A DNA stretch of 64,000 nt, from positions 1 through 64,000 of the forward strand of contig JAUJYZ010000710.1 in assembly GCA_033675265.1 (NCBI GenBank), in the 5' to 3' direction. The position numbers were made by a program, and so were the translations under genes. Shown in pieces: positions 33,523 to 45,214 of the stretch (its first letter is position 1; each line of letters starts with the position of its first letter). The stretch is from Actinostola sp. cb2023 (Eukaryota; Cnidaria; Anthozoa; Actiniaria; Actinostolidae). The notes under the pieces are model-generated. The model saw nothing but the letters and a program-made list of their open reading frames with translations. It was not told where the DNA came from and made no database searches.

Positions 33523-33642
33523 TTTTTATTGGTAAGAGCGCTTTAGTTGTTGAAAAGTTTTAGTCGAGTAACTATTTAGTTAGGTGTTTCGTAATCTTGA
33601 ATATGTAATGAGTGTAGTATGTAAATGTCTTTGTTAATTTTA

Positions 33643-36600
33643 ATGGCTAACCTAAACCTATTGTCATGTAATGTTCGTGGAGTGGCAACAGTAGCGAGGC
33701 GAGATATAAAATGTCCAGTATTGTCGAAGTGGAATGTTGTGTTTGTACAAGAGTCTTTTGTTTGTAATCAACGGAAAGCTGAGCGGTTTGGAAAGGCATG
33801 GAAAGGTAAATGTTATTGGAGTTTTGGTGAGGTGAGGAGTGCGGGTGTAGGGATTTTGTTGAGCGATCGTGTGAGTTTAGATGTTTTGGACGTTCGTCGA
33901 GATACTGAGGGGAGAGTGTTGAGTTTGTTAGTCAAATGGGGGAATGTAAGATATACCTTTTTGTGTGTGTATGCGCCAGTGAATGTTAGCGATCGTAAAT
34001 TGTTTTTTCAAGGGCTTCATGATTATGTGTTTGCAAACTCGTACTGTATAATGGGGGGGGGGATTTTAATTGTGTGTTGGAGAGTAGAGATACAACGGCG
34101 ACGACAGGAACAAATAGGGCTGGGGGTGAGGAATTGAAGACGTTTTTGTGTGATTTTAAATTGTCTGATGCTTGGGTGTGTGCTGTGCATGGTCGTACGG
34201 TTTCGTTTACATGGATGGGTCAGGGAATAGGATCGAGATTAGATCGGTTTTATGTGTCAAAGGATTTAGTAGATGTTGTAACTGGCTGTTTTGTAGAAGT
34301 GTTAGGAGTATCGGATCATGATGGTGTTGTGTTGTCTTTGAATCGTAGTGTGGGTTGTAAAAGCAAAGGGCTGTGGAAATTTAATAATGGGTTGTTGGAG
34401 GATAGTGAGTTTGTAAAGAGTATGAGAAAGTGGATAAGGCAATATTTAGAACGAAACAAGGGGGAGAGGGTAGGGGCTTTTTGGGTCAAGTTTAAAAAAG
34501 GGGTTAAGAAATTTGTCATTCGACATTCGGTTGCAAAGGCGAGAGAGAGAAGGAAGAAACGGGATAAGATAACAAATGAGATTATAAGGTTGAAAAGGGG
34601 TTTAGCTTTAGGGGAGGATGTGGCTGGGAGGATTAGTGAACTGAATGGGGAACTGAAAGCGGTAGTGATGAGAGAGAGTGAAGGTGTGATGGTAAGGAGT
34701 CGTGCGCAATGGATTGAGGAGGGGGAAAGACCGACGAGATATTTTTTTAACTTATGTGGGGGACATGGGCAGGGGAATTATATAGATGTGTTGAAGGATG
34801 GAAATGGAACAGAATGGAGTGATGAGAGTGAAAAAAGGAAGGTGATTGAAATGTTTTACAGGAATTTGTTTAAGTTGGAAGATGTAGATGTAGAGGTACA
34901 AGATGTATTGTTAAGTAAATTGTCAGCAGTGTTGTCAGATGAGTCGTGTAACAATTGTGAAGGGAGAGTAAGAGTGGAGGAGTTAGAGTATGCAGTGAAA
35001 GGAATGGCTAATGGGAAAACACCGGGAGATGATGGGCTATCGTTGGAATTTTACAAATGTTTTAGTGAGTTGTTACTACCTGTAGTGTGTCAGCTGGCAA
35101 ATGAGAGTTTCGAAGTAGAGAGTTTGCCTGAGGAATGTGTGCGGAGTGTTGTGAGGTTGGCGTTTAAGAAGGGAGATCGGAAGAGAACTCAAGAATTGGA
35201 GGCCGATCTCTCTTCTTAATTTGGATTATAAGATAGTCTCAAAGGCTCTGAGTGTTCGTTTGAGGAGTGTCATGTCAGAGGTTGTGTGTGAAGACCAGAC
35301 GTGTGGGGTGATGGGGAGGTCGATTACTGACAATTTGAATGTGATGAGAGATGTACTAGATCATATTGATCATACTGGGGAGGGAGGGGTCATTTTGACT
35401 TTGGATCAGGAAAAAGCGTTTGATAGGGTGGATAGGGTTTTTTTGAATAGGGTGTTGGGGAGGTTTGGTTTTGGGGAGGATTTTAGAAAGTGGATGAATG
35501 TGTTATATGTGGGCGCGACAGCGAAAGTGATTTGTAATGGGGAGTTGACGGAGAGTATTGTGTTAGAGAAGGGGATTAGGCAGGGGTGTTCGTTGTCACC
35601 TATGTTGTATGTGTTAATGGCAGAGGTGTTAGCGTGTAGTGTTCGTGCGGAGAAGGGTATATGTGGATTTTTGGTGCCGGGGTCGGGTGGTCAGCATACT
35701 AATATTTCTCAGTATGCTGATGACACGACTGCGGTGCTGCGGGATAGGGTGTCAATTAGTAAGTATTTGGATATAGTGGAGTTTTTTGGGCGTGGGACGG
35801 GGGCGAGGTTGAATAGAGGGAAGTCAGAGGCAATGTGGATAGGATCGTGGAATAATAGAACGGATAAACCATATGGGTTAAAATGGGTAGTGCGAATGAA
35901 AGTTTTGGGGGTGTGGTTTGGAGATAATGTAGAGGATGAGAACTGGGTGGCGAAGTGTGAAAAGTTTAAAGAAGGTATTAGATATGTGGAAAGGTAGATG
36001 TTTGTCGTTGAGAGGTAAAGTGTTGATTGTTAAAGTGTTGGGGTTGTCAAAGTTAGATTATGTGGCTAGGGTGTTAACTGTGCCGAGTTGGGTGGTGACT
36101 AAAGTGAATTCGTTAGTGTGGAGTTTTGTGTGGAATGGGAAAGTAGAGTTGATCAAAAGGGAAACGTGTTTGTTACCACGTTTGTCAGGGGGGTTGGGAA
36201 TGGTGGATTTTGGGGTTCGTGTGCGTGCTTTGCATATAGCAAATGTCGTAGGGTGTTTAAATAGGTTGTCGGGTAAAATGTGGTGTTATTTGAGATATTA
36301 TTTAGGTGTGCGGTTGTCATCGTTACGTGATGATTGGATGTTTTTACGGGATAACTTGAAGCCAGGGGCGGGGTTTTTGTCTACATATTATAAAGCGGTG
36401 TATGCGGAATTTCGTTTGTGTTCAGTGCAATGTTGTGCAGTGGTGAGCAAGATGTATGAGTTCCTAGTGAATAGTAAGTTGAAACAACCGAGGTGTATGG
36501 GTTATTGGAGCGATGTGAGTGTAACTGAATGGAAGGATGTCTGGGGGGGGTTTTGTAACAGTTTGTCTGAAAATATTGTGGGTGAGGTGAGGTGGCGTAT

Positions 36601-37042
36601 TGTACAGAGAGTGACAAAAGTGCGGGATAGTCTTGTTAGATGGGGGTATAAGGTGGTGTCTAAGCGGTGTGCAGTATGTGGGAAGGATGAAACTATTGAG
36701 CATTGTTTTTTGGAGTGTAGTCGTGTGAAAAAAGCGTGGGGATGGGTCGTGAGAATAGTCAGAAAGTGGTCACGCGAGTTTGGTGTCAATGCAAAGTGTG
36801 TGTTTTTGGGTTTGTTCAAGGGGGAACGTAAAGACTTGGTGATGTTTGTTGTGGAATGTATGTTAAATAATATTTGGTTTTTTCGTAATAGTGCGACGTT
36901 CCGTAACAGTGTTCGTCCGTATATTGATATTGTAAGAAAATGTAAGAAGGATATTGTGTTTCGTTTGAGTGTTGAGTCGTATCGTTTGCGTGTTAAGGAT
37001 TTTCTAAAGATATGGGTAAGACAGGAGGATTTTTTTGAGTAG
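33643..37042 (+). pseudogene. LINE ORF2: endonuclease-reverse transcriptase, three frameshifts
   Basis: ORF2 of the same LINE starts at ATG 33643 (MANLNLLSCNVRGVA). An APE-type endonuclease follows: NVVFVQES, VYAPVN, a GDFNCVLES motif broken at a G-run near 34055, RLDRFYVS and SDHDGVVLS. The reverse transcriptase has GKTPGDDGLSLEFYK, NWRPISLLNLDYKIV (after a one-base shift near 35205), LDQEKAFDRVD, KGIRQGCSLSPMLY and the catalytic YADDTT. A third shift lies near 35968. A zinc-knuckle-like CAVCGKDETIEHCFLEC lies near the end. The sense strand is unusually rich in G and T. The motifs point to the Tx1/L1 group. Three single-base indels indicate a dead but fairly young copy, and an A-rich tail follows at 37425-37457. 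Confidence 0.85.
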
Positions 37043-37454
37043 GTGATTACTAGAATAAGCAATTATGCATACTAATGAGCAATTTTGCTCAGAAACGTGG
37101 AACTATTAATGGCCTTAGAGCAGATACAGCAATTAGCTGATGGGAGAATAAGTAGTAATGAATGGTGGAGGAAAAAAACAAAAAGACAAAAACTGTACAT
37201 ATTAGAGATTATCGGAAATAATTAATTTATGCAGGAATATCAAGTTGTAAAGAGTGTAGATAAGTTATGAGTTATGAGTTATGGGGTTTTCGAGTATAAT
37301 GTAAATTGGGAATTTAGGAATAAGATGAATTGTAAATATGTAGAATTATGAGGTTTAGGGTTTTGGGTATAATGTAGAAAAATTGTGTAACTGGGTCAGT
37401 GCCCATTTGTTTTTAAATCTTATTAAAGATTTTATAAAAAATAAAAAAAATAAA

Positions 37455-37625
37455 AAATGAGACATTTGCATGACCTGTGTCAGTTCTATATCACTGATAT
37501 AGAACTGATTAATTAAACAGTGCTGTATCAGTGAAATAGAACTGATTAATATAACAGTGCTGTATCAGTGATACAGCGATACAGCACTAATGTTTTATTC
37601 AACACTGATGTTTTATTCATTTTTT
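37455..37625 (+). repeat. TATCAGTGATA palindrome cluster, left arm
   Basis: The arm begins AATGAGACATTTGCATGACC and carries several copies of CTGTATCAGTGATACAG-like palindromes separated by AATAAAACA/TTAATTAA spacers. It is inverted relative to 39672-39872. Confidence 0.75.
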
Positions 37626-37639
37626 TGGAATCGACTGGT

Positions 37640-38003
37640 TATTCCAGATCGATAGAGCTAACAAGGTATTCGGGCCATCGCAAGGAATGGGATATGGAAA
37701 AGTGGGAAATGGATGAGAGTAAATTTATGGGTGGGGGAGAGAAGGTTGGAATGGAAAGCTGAAGGCTGGGGTATGGAATAGAGATGAGGGTGTGAGTGTA
37801 TGGGTGGGGGGCTGGTGGGATTTTTATGGGGATACATATTGAAAGAAGGAGATGAGGGAAGAAGAAAGTAAAATTTATATGGGCGGCAAATGCAATGCAA
37901 TTTAATCCATACATAAAGAGAAATAGGTGAAGGAAAGTGGAGAATAGAAGGAAAAGTGGGAGGGGAGAGAAAATGGTTAGAAAAATAGATCAAGAGATAA
38001 ATA

Positions 38004-38038
<35 letters not shown>

Positions 38039-38480
38039 AAAAAAAAAAAAAAATAAAAAAAAAATAAAAGCATAAATAATTAATAATTAAAAAAATAAAA
38101 ATAAAAAAATAAAAAAAATACAACAAATATAAAAAAATTAAAAATTAAAATCAAAAACAATTAAAAAATAAAAAAAAAAAAAAATGAATAAAATAAAAAT
38201 AATGAATAAATAAAAATAATAAATAAATAAAAATAATAAATAATAAATAAATAATAATAATAAATAAATAAATAAATAAAAATAATAAATAAATAGATAA
38301 AATAAATGATAAATATATAAACAACAGAGAATGAAAGTGAGAGTGTTTGTAAGTACAGGGTAGGGAGGGCGGTGCATTCGGGGGAAGGGGGGTGGGTAGG
38401 TGGTTAGGTAAGTGTGGCGATGGGAAGAAAATTAAATGGACCAGTTGAATAAATGGTGCGTATAGCAAAAATAGGTAAAA
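37640..38480. other. Purine-rich segment with (AAAT)n tract, probable retrotransposon remnant
   Basis: A G/A-rich stretch is followed by about 340 bases of A and AAAT tracts (38001-38335). A short G-rich piece comes next. No coding frame is supported; the minus-strand Phe/Tyr/Ile-rich frames follow the repeat. It separates two arms of the surrounding element and so looks like a separate insertion. Confidence 0.45.
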
Positions 38481-38519
38481 AAGAATGTTGAACATCATAA
38501 ATGGCTTGAACAGCCAATC

Positions 38520-38770
38520 AGCGTTGAGCTTGTTGTATCATTGACCTTTTCATAGCACCGACAGCAAGTTAAGAATATCCTTACAGCTTCCTACTTACGA
38601 ATTACAAAACCTCTTTCCAATGTGGGATGAGTTGAGGTGTATCCTGCGTATGACAGTGATGTCACAAGTACCTTTACAAGAAAGTTTTGTAATTTTCTTG
38701 TATTATTTGCTTAGAATTCGTGTAATACTGTTATAAATCAAGGTAAATTGGGATGGAGTTTTAGAAGTCG
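38520..38770 (+). repeat. Second copy of the GCACCGACAGCAAGTTA arm
   Basis: It is a direct relative of 39880-40105 and an inverted relative of 32092-32340, with about 220 bases in common. Confidence 0.75.
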
Positions 38771-39199
38771 TTTATAAAACTCAAGCCCGTGTTTTATTGA
38801 CCATAAAGATCTGGGCCGTAATGCCGATTAAAAACGGTCTCTCGTTCTGTAAATGTCACATCCGCTATATTCACAGTGAATATAGAAACAAGATGGTGGC
38901 CATCCAGGATCATCGAGGTTTCAGAAGAGAAAATAAACATTCTGAAAGAAAACGCTGTTCCGAAAAACACAAATATGCGACAAAATATAGTACGGTATAT
39001 AGTTGTGAGTCCATACTTTGATCAGTTAGATAGTTTTCTGCGTGGTTTAAAGTTACTTCAAAAGGCCATAAACAAACTTCATTGAATTCAAGTCATAACA
39101 GCAAATCATTGCCGATACGTTTCAAAATATTTTCCCATGTTTCCTTACTGTTGTTGTTTTACTTGTTCAACTCAGTAATTACACTAAAACAATTATTAT

Positions 39200-39287
39200 T
39201 CGCCTCAGGCTTATATTAGTGATTATCAGAGAATATTGTCTCTGTGAATATATATTCTCTGATAACCACTAAGCCTGAGGCGAATAT
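39200..39287. mobile_element. 88-bp hairpin, ATTCGCCTCAGGCTTA ends
   Basis: Left ATTCGCCTCAGGCTTA and right TAAGCCTGAGGCGAAT are exact reverse complements. GATTATCAGAGAATA pairs inside. Confidence 0.8.
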
Positions 39288-39317
39288 TAGAAAATTGCAT
39301 ACCGCATAGTGTCAGAG

Positions 39318-39586
39318 TGCAAAAAATTCTGTCGTGACCAAGTATATAAGTATATCAGTATTATTATCACTTATATCACTATATACCTGTGTGAGTCCCG
39401 CATGCCCGAACGCTACCCGTACACACATTTCAATTGACTGTACAAGCGTGGATTGGAGAGTCATGAATACGATACAATCTACACACAAACGTTATTTTCA
39501 CATTCATTTGATAGTATAAATCTTCGGGTATATAGTGATATAGTGATATACTTGGTCACGACAGAATTTTTGCAAAAGGCTGTATA
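39318..39586. mobile_element. Short Tc1/mariner-like MITE, TGCAAAAATTCTGTCGTG ends
   Basis: TTCTGTCGTGACCAAGTATA on the left and TATACTTGGTCACGACAGAA on the right are inverted, followed by TTTTTGCAAAAGGCTGTATA. The outer pattern (TACAGCC...TGCAAAAATTCTG) resembles the ends of the element at 27021-27932. Confidence 0.7.
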
Positions 39587-39671
39587 TAACTTTCTAAACC
39601 TCATTAATAATTCATGAGCAATTGATCAAAACAGGTTGGTTGAATCGGTCACATGCATGGATCTGTATACC

Positions 39672-39872
39672 CCGATACAAACACTGATGAATAAAACATC
39701 AGTGCTGTATCAGTGATACAGACCTAATGAATAAAACATCAGTGCTGTATCAGTGATACAGACCTAATGAATAAAACATTAATGCTGTGTCACTGATACA
39801 ACACTAATGTTTTATTCATCAGTTCTATATCAGTGATATAGAACTGGCACAGTTCATGCAAAGGTCTCATTT
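39672..39872 (-). repeat. TATCAGTGATA palindrome cluster, right arm
   Basis: There are four or more copies of CTGTATCAGTGATACAG or variants, with AATAAAACATCAGTG spacers. It is inverted relative to 37455-37625 and ends GCAAAGGTCTCATTT, the mirror of AATGAGACATTTGC. Confidence 0.8.
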
Positions 39873-39879
39873 ACTCGTA

Positions 39880-40110
39880 TCATTGAACTTTGCATAGCAC
39901 CGACAGCAAGTTACGAATATCATTACGGCTTCGTATTTACAAATACAAAAGCTATTTCCAATGTGGGATGACTTTAGGTGTATCCTGCGCATGACAGTGA
40001 CTTCAAAAGTACCTTTACAAGAAAGTTTTGTAATTTCCTTGTGTTATTTGCTTAGATTTCGTGTAATGCTGTTTAAAATCAAGGTAAATTGGGATGGAGG
40101 TTTAGAAGCC
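39880..40110 (+). repeat. Outer arm with GCACCGACAGCAAGTTA
   Basis: This is the third copy of the ~220-base arm. With 39672-39872 it mirrors 32092-32340 plus 37455-37625. Confidence 0.75.
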
Positions 40111-40549
40111 ATTTACAGCATTCGCGTCTGTGTTGTATCGGAGATATAGATCCGAGCAGATACAACACGGCCGCTCATGCAGTAAATATCACATAGATAC
40201 AATATGGGCGGCAGATCTGTATGGGATTTACAAACTGGAGCCGTAGGCGAAAGTTTGTAAATCCAAAGCAGAACGGACGCGAATATTGTATCTGACTTAT
40301 CGAATCCAACGATGTATAAGTGGATGTTTTACTATAATTTGGATGATAGGAAACAGTTTGGCCGAGAAAATCCAAGTTAAAGTTGAATGCAAAGGAGGAC
40401 GATTCTGTATCTGATTTACAAATGTCTGCAACGCTTATGATTTCTATTGTATTTCCCTCATTAATTATTCAATAATTTGATAATATTAAAGAACAATTTT
40501 GATGACTGACAGATTTAGATGCAAAGTTGATGCAATTAAGAGTCAATTA
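40111..40549. other. Unassigned DNA
   Basis: No gene is recognised. A partial inverted phrase (TTTACAAACT...AGTTTGTAAATCC) lies at 40217-40245. Confidence 0.35.
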
Positions 40550-40680
40550 ATGCCGTGTTTACACTTGAGCGCTCTTAACCAAGGTACAAATCAGAAAACT
40601 ATAATTGTTTGTTGACCGCTCAACAAACAATAATTTTCTGATTTGTACCTTGGTAGAGCGCTCAAGTGTAAACACGACAT
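40550..40680. mobile_element. 131-bp hairpin MITE, ATGCCGTGTTTACACTTGAG ends
   Basis: The arms ATGCCGTGTTTACACTTGAG and CTCAAGTGTAAACACGACAT pair, and pairing continues through GCGCTCT, AACCAAGGTACAAATCAGAA and their partners almost to the centre. Confidence 0.85.
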
Positions 40681-41928
40681 AAGCCCAGCACTCCAGGCTA
40701 CATATCATGTACTTGTGTACATTAGTACATGTAATTAATAAGCTTTAAGCTTATATGTAAACTTTTGAAATTGTTAAAACAATTTCACACATGTAAGTAA
40801 GTTACTGCAACAAAGGTTATTTATAACGTCCCAATTAAACGTCAGTACATTTAGTTCTTCTTCATTACATCGTTAAAGTTTCATTCTGGACATTTGTTGG
40901 CTTAAAAAGTAAGCTTACATAAGAAACTTACATGTAAGCTTATTAAGCTATTTTATTATATGGCCGAGTTTCTTGGAGCCTGGACGCTAGCAAATCGAGC
41001 CATCTGATTGGATGAAATCGGATATTAAGACCGTTTTTCCGGTCTAGATTCTCCGAGGAAGACCGGCTTGAAAACCGGTCCGACAGCTGATATTAATTTT
41101 GACTGAAATCATCAAAAAAGCATCACAGGAACTTATTTTAAACGGAAAGAAGTTGTTTAAGTTCGAACAGAGTCCAAAAAGTCGCCTTGTGACTTGTGTC
41201 GTGCACTCGTGGTCTGTAGGATTGAATGAACACTGGAACTGAAGCCGAAAACTACTGCCAACTCAACAAGAATTCTGCATGAAGAAGGTCGCTGTTTGTA
41301 CTTTCTTCTTGGTGTTCTGCCTCGAACAATTAAGAGAATAGATGAAATCGATTTGACAGTGCATTAAAGTACTAAATCCGATGGAAAATCTAAGGATAAA
41401 GTTGTGAAAATTGCTGGTTTTTCGTTCGTCAAAAAGGCTGTTGTAGCGTGTTGATGCAAAGCTGCCGAAGACTTTCAAAGACATATTTTCGTCTGTTCAA
41501 ACTATTTCGTCAAAAAGTGACTTCAATTTATTCTTGGATGTGGTTTAATGGTATCGTTGTGGTGTTTGAAGAGTTTTCACAAGGCTAAACAAAAACAAAT
41601 TCGCTGAAACTGCAAGATGATGAGCGACAACACGAGTGACAAGTTTGGTGAAAGTAAGCGTGTTTGTTGTCTTTTCTTACGTTTTTCTTTACCTAAAATG
41701 ACTTAAAAATGGATTGTGAATATTTTTTGTGTGTATAACGGCATCTGATTTGAAATATAATGATTTATAACAACACGCTTTACTTCATTCAAGTTTTGAT
41801 GTTTAAAATTTACTGGATTCGCTGAGTCAAGTAGGCTTATTTACGCACGCTTCAGGGTCAATAAAACGTTCAGCGAAAAACTCAAAATTACTTTGTTGTT
41901 GTTGTTGAAATGGCCATATAATAAATAT
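40681..41928. other. Unassigned DNA with a possible short first exon
   Basis: An ATG at 41617 opens MMSDNTSDKFGE before a possible donor (AAAGTAAGC). No downstream exon could be linked. The sequence between is AT-rich with repeated AAGCTTA motifs near 40735-40955. Confidence 0.25.
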
Positions 41929-42064
41929 CTTATTAACCGAGCTTGGTCGGTCTGTACAGGAAAATCTTGACCTCGGTCGTGGTACAGACCTCGCTGCGCT
42001 CGGTCTGTACTTTCACGACCTCGGTCAAGATTTTCCTGTACAGACCTCCCGCTCGGTTAATAAG
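41929..42064. mobile_element. 136-bp hairpin MITE, CTTATTAACCGAG ends
   Basis: Left CTTATTAACCGAG and right CTCGGTTAATAAG are exact partners. Long inner arms (GGTCTGTACAGGAAAATCTT and partner) also pair. Confidence 0.85.
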
Positions 42065-42482
42065 AACTAAATATAAACTTATAAGCTTATAAAGTAAGAC
42101 TAAGCTTATGTTGTTAGCATTATAATTAAGCTTACATTGCATTACAGGTTTTCACATGAATTGTCCGAGAATCTTCGGCTACTGCATGCATGGCCTGAGT
42201 TCTCCTGAGTACTATTACTAATGTACCAATACAGTTATTTCACGAGGGTGGAATTAAACTAGCTTATTTTAAAACTTACTGCACTTTATAGTACGAAATA
42301 AGTGTTTTTTTAAATACAAACGACTAGTCGCTTCATAGTTCATACCGTACAGACCTTTACCTGCTTATATGCCCTGCCATATATATTGTCATCCATTAAC
42401 CATTCATTTAAAAATCAGTGATCGAGGCATTGATCAGTACGATTCCTCCGCCATTTTGTTTCGTATGTAGACTGTCCGGGAT

Positions 42483-43670
42483 TAGTCTCCCTCGCATCCG
42501 TTCTTAGTTCCGTCACGCAACGCGCTCGCAACACAAACGGCTGCTAACATGAGCCAAACATTCCATTCCCGAGGCTAAGCCAATCACGGCTCTAGTTGCA
42601 AAATCGAAAACTATTTCGCGCTGTTAGCTTTGAAGCATGACAACAACATGGCGGCTTACCGAAGAAGCGTTCGTTTCAGTAGCTAGCAAATTCAAGATTA
42701 AGGAGTTCAATCTACACCAGAAGACAGCCATACGGACTTTTATCGAAGATGAGAGAGATGTATTTGTAAATCTTCCAACAGGCTTTGGAAAATCGCTTGT
42801 ATTTCAAGCTTTACCTTTTATTTTTTCGGGTATTACCGGAAACTACCACTGGAGTAAAAACAGTACTCGAAGTAGGCAGTTCAGATAAGGTTCGTAGATT
42901 ACAGCTATCGTACAAAGGGATATGATATACTGTTCTGTAGACGGATCAGAGTCTGTAGAAGAACGAAGCGAAGAAGTAGAAATGGCAGAATCATAAAACT
43001 GAAGTGATTTAGCAGCTCTGGAATTTCCTCTTAAGGTGACAAACCGTCGGTCGCGAACGCTGTGGTTCCCTCTCTAGCTGTTCTTCTGAACGTCGTAATC
43101 TCTTGGTCCTCACTTGACCTTCACTCTTAAATTTTGCCTTAACTTTCTCCTTGATGCTTACAAGTTTTTCTGATGATCTTTTGAACTTCAAAAGAAGTTG
43201 GTAACACACGCGTTCTTGCAAACGAATAAGTCGTCACTTTGTGATAATTTGCTTACTTTAATAAACATCGATGGCAGCACTGAGAAGACCCGAAATATTT
43301 ACTGAGCTTTTTCCGAAAATAAAGATTTTGTTATTTGGAAAACACAATGTCGAGCAGAGATAGCATTTTTCCCCGCTTTCGGTCACTTTTCTGGGGGTTT
43401 CATTCATGCTCCACGAAATCTAAGCCATGCCGTAGTTACACACATCTCAAACATGTCAGTTTCAACTAGGATCATGTTTAGTTTTATTTCGCGGGAATTT
43501 GACGTCATATCTGAATTCTGATTGGTTTTGATCGAACAATACCATTCAACTGATTGGCTGAGCTCAGCTGAGCTTCAACAAAGGGAATGGAATGTTTGGC
43601 TCATGTTAGCAGCCGTTTGTGTTGCGAGCGCGTTGCGTGACGGAACTAAGAACGGATGCGAGGGAGACTA
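42483..43670. mobile_element. 1.19-kb MULE-like element, 88-bp TIRs and 9-bp target duplication
   Basis: It begins TAGTCTCCCTCGCATCCG and ends with the exact reverse complement. Arms 42483-42570 and 43583-43670 are essentially identical over 88 bases. GTCCGGGAT flanks both sides (42474-42482 and 43671-43679). Removing the element restores TGTCCGGGATAGACTGG, which matches uninterrupted DNA at 8597-8615 in the other orientation. A 9-bp duplication with long TIRs fits Mutator-like elements, but no MULE transposase is present. The interior carries a helicase-like exon. Confidence 0.85.
42637..42831 (+). CDS. Captured RecQ-type helicase first exon (fragment)
   Basis: The frame starts MTTTWRLTEEAFVSVASKFK. 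It then reads FNLHQKTAIRTFIEDERDVF and VNLPTGFGKSLVFQALPFIF. The Gln-containing motif before the ATP site and the Walker A block LPTGFGKS are the motif 0 / motif I pair of RecQ-family DNA helicases. Only about 65 residues are present, with no DEAH box or later motifs. It cannot be a working helicase and reads as a captured or left-over exon inside the MULE-like element. RecQ-like genes are common cargo in cnidarian transposons, from memory. The residues after GNYHW look like read-through into non-coding DNA. Confidence 0.65.
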
Positions 43671-43689
43671 GTCCGGGATAGACTGGTGA

Positions 43690-43922
43690 TAAATCCCTTG
43701 AAATGGCACGAGATCCACGCAACGACACATGACAACCATCTCTTGAAACCTGAAATGGCGGACTGTTCTGTATTCCTTATATGGTAGTCGTACGACCGAT
43801 ACTCTTGTGAAATGGCACATGAGATCCACGCAACGACACATGACAACCATCTCTTGAAACCTGAAATGGCGGACTGTTCTGTATTCCTTATATGGTAGTC
43901 GTACGACCGATACTCTTGGGTG
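43690..43922 (-). repeat. Two tandem copies of a ~115-bp unit next to the KDZ 5' flank
   Basis: The unit GAAATGGCAC(AT)GAGATCC through ACGACCGATACTCTT occurs twice in succession. Its reverse complement is part of the 7475-7542 segment upstream of the KDZ-like gene. With the CCGGACAGTCTACATACG and ATGGCGGAGG match at 42446-42480, this is a second, inverted copy of that 5' region. Confidence 0.75.
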
Positions 43923-45214
43923 AAACGCAGGCCGTGTTTTGAAGATTTTTGTGAACTTTATTTTCCAAGTGTGTGATTTATTTCGTTTATTAGAAAATTA
44001 TTTTGAACATCTACGCAAAACGTTTACATACAATGTGAAAGTGGATATGTGAACTACGCCTGGATGGATTCTCAAGAGCAGGTAATGTATTTTAGTACCT
44101 AAAATGTGTCCAGTTAATCTTGTGTCTTTTCATTTTTCGTTCGTCAAACATTGAATATAAGTAGTAACCCACGAAGTGAATCCTACAGCGATCAAAGTAA
44201 GAATCCTTCATTATTTTAGCACAGATGCATTCTATAGATAGTAAACTTGAAGAAAAAGTGAAGGGGCCCCAAAGGGCCTCTTCGTTTTAAGGGAGAAAAT
44301 CGGCCTTGAAGTTCGCGAATTTCACGGATATTGAGTGAATTTGAAGTGACACTTCACACGTCGCTATTCATAGCAAAATATAGTTTTATTACTGCGTATT
44401 TTGAAGTATTCTAATATCAGCCTTGTGGATGTTTGTTACTTTAAAACTATCATAATTGTATATACTTTTCTCACTAGTATGAGTTCAAAAGTCAGGCAAG
44501 ACTCGGCAAGAGCGCAGTCAAAGACAGCATCTACTTCTATATACAAACAAAGAAGGAATATTTTACACACTTTTGTATTATTATTATTATATCATTATCA
44601 AAATGATTCAATAGTTATTGTGAACTTTACTATCACAACGTAAATCAGTACGTGGACTACTGATACAATTTGGAACTACATGAAAGCTTTTATACGATCG
44701 ATTCCAACACTACAATACACGTCGATAATATGAGTTGCTCGTAAAATTCGGCAGCCTGTCAAACACTACTATCGGCTGAATGTTGTTTGACTTCAGAAGT
44801 TCAATGTAACTCATAAATAGGTCAACATATAAACTAGAGAGAAATCTGGGGGTTATAGGGAGAAAATAACACATCAAAACTTCACGAGTGTACGGAGAAA
44901 CCGTACGGGAAGTTCAACTCGCCGTGAATATTCTCTGCACATAAAACTGCTGCTTTGTGTTTCCAGCAATACCCAATTACTGCCACAGATTCTCCAGAAA
45001 GAGTGTTTATGTGAATATCGAAGGTTATATGTCGAAGATATGGAAGAAGACCGCTATAAACCCATTGAATCACAGAGTCACTTAGTTGTTTACACTTCAA
45101 CGTCCAGATGCAAATGAGTAAAAATTTCAATTTGTCCCATCGTGCTTTGCGGTCCGTGTCCAACACCGCCTGGGTGAAACGGTCCTGGCAGACTGGTCTT
45201 CCGTCATATCAACC
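43923..45214. other. Unassigned DNA
   Basis: No gene is confidently seen. A plus-strand frame at 44401-44643 and a minus-strand frame at 44882-45166 lack recognisable domains. Confidence 0.3.

Noticed and set aside
37500..39850. Similarity of TATCAGTGATA to the core of the bacterial tet operator
   Set aside because: The 11-base match is short and palindromic, and the flanks differ. The cluster is explained by repeats of the eukaryotic element.
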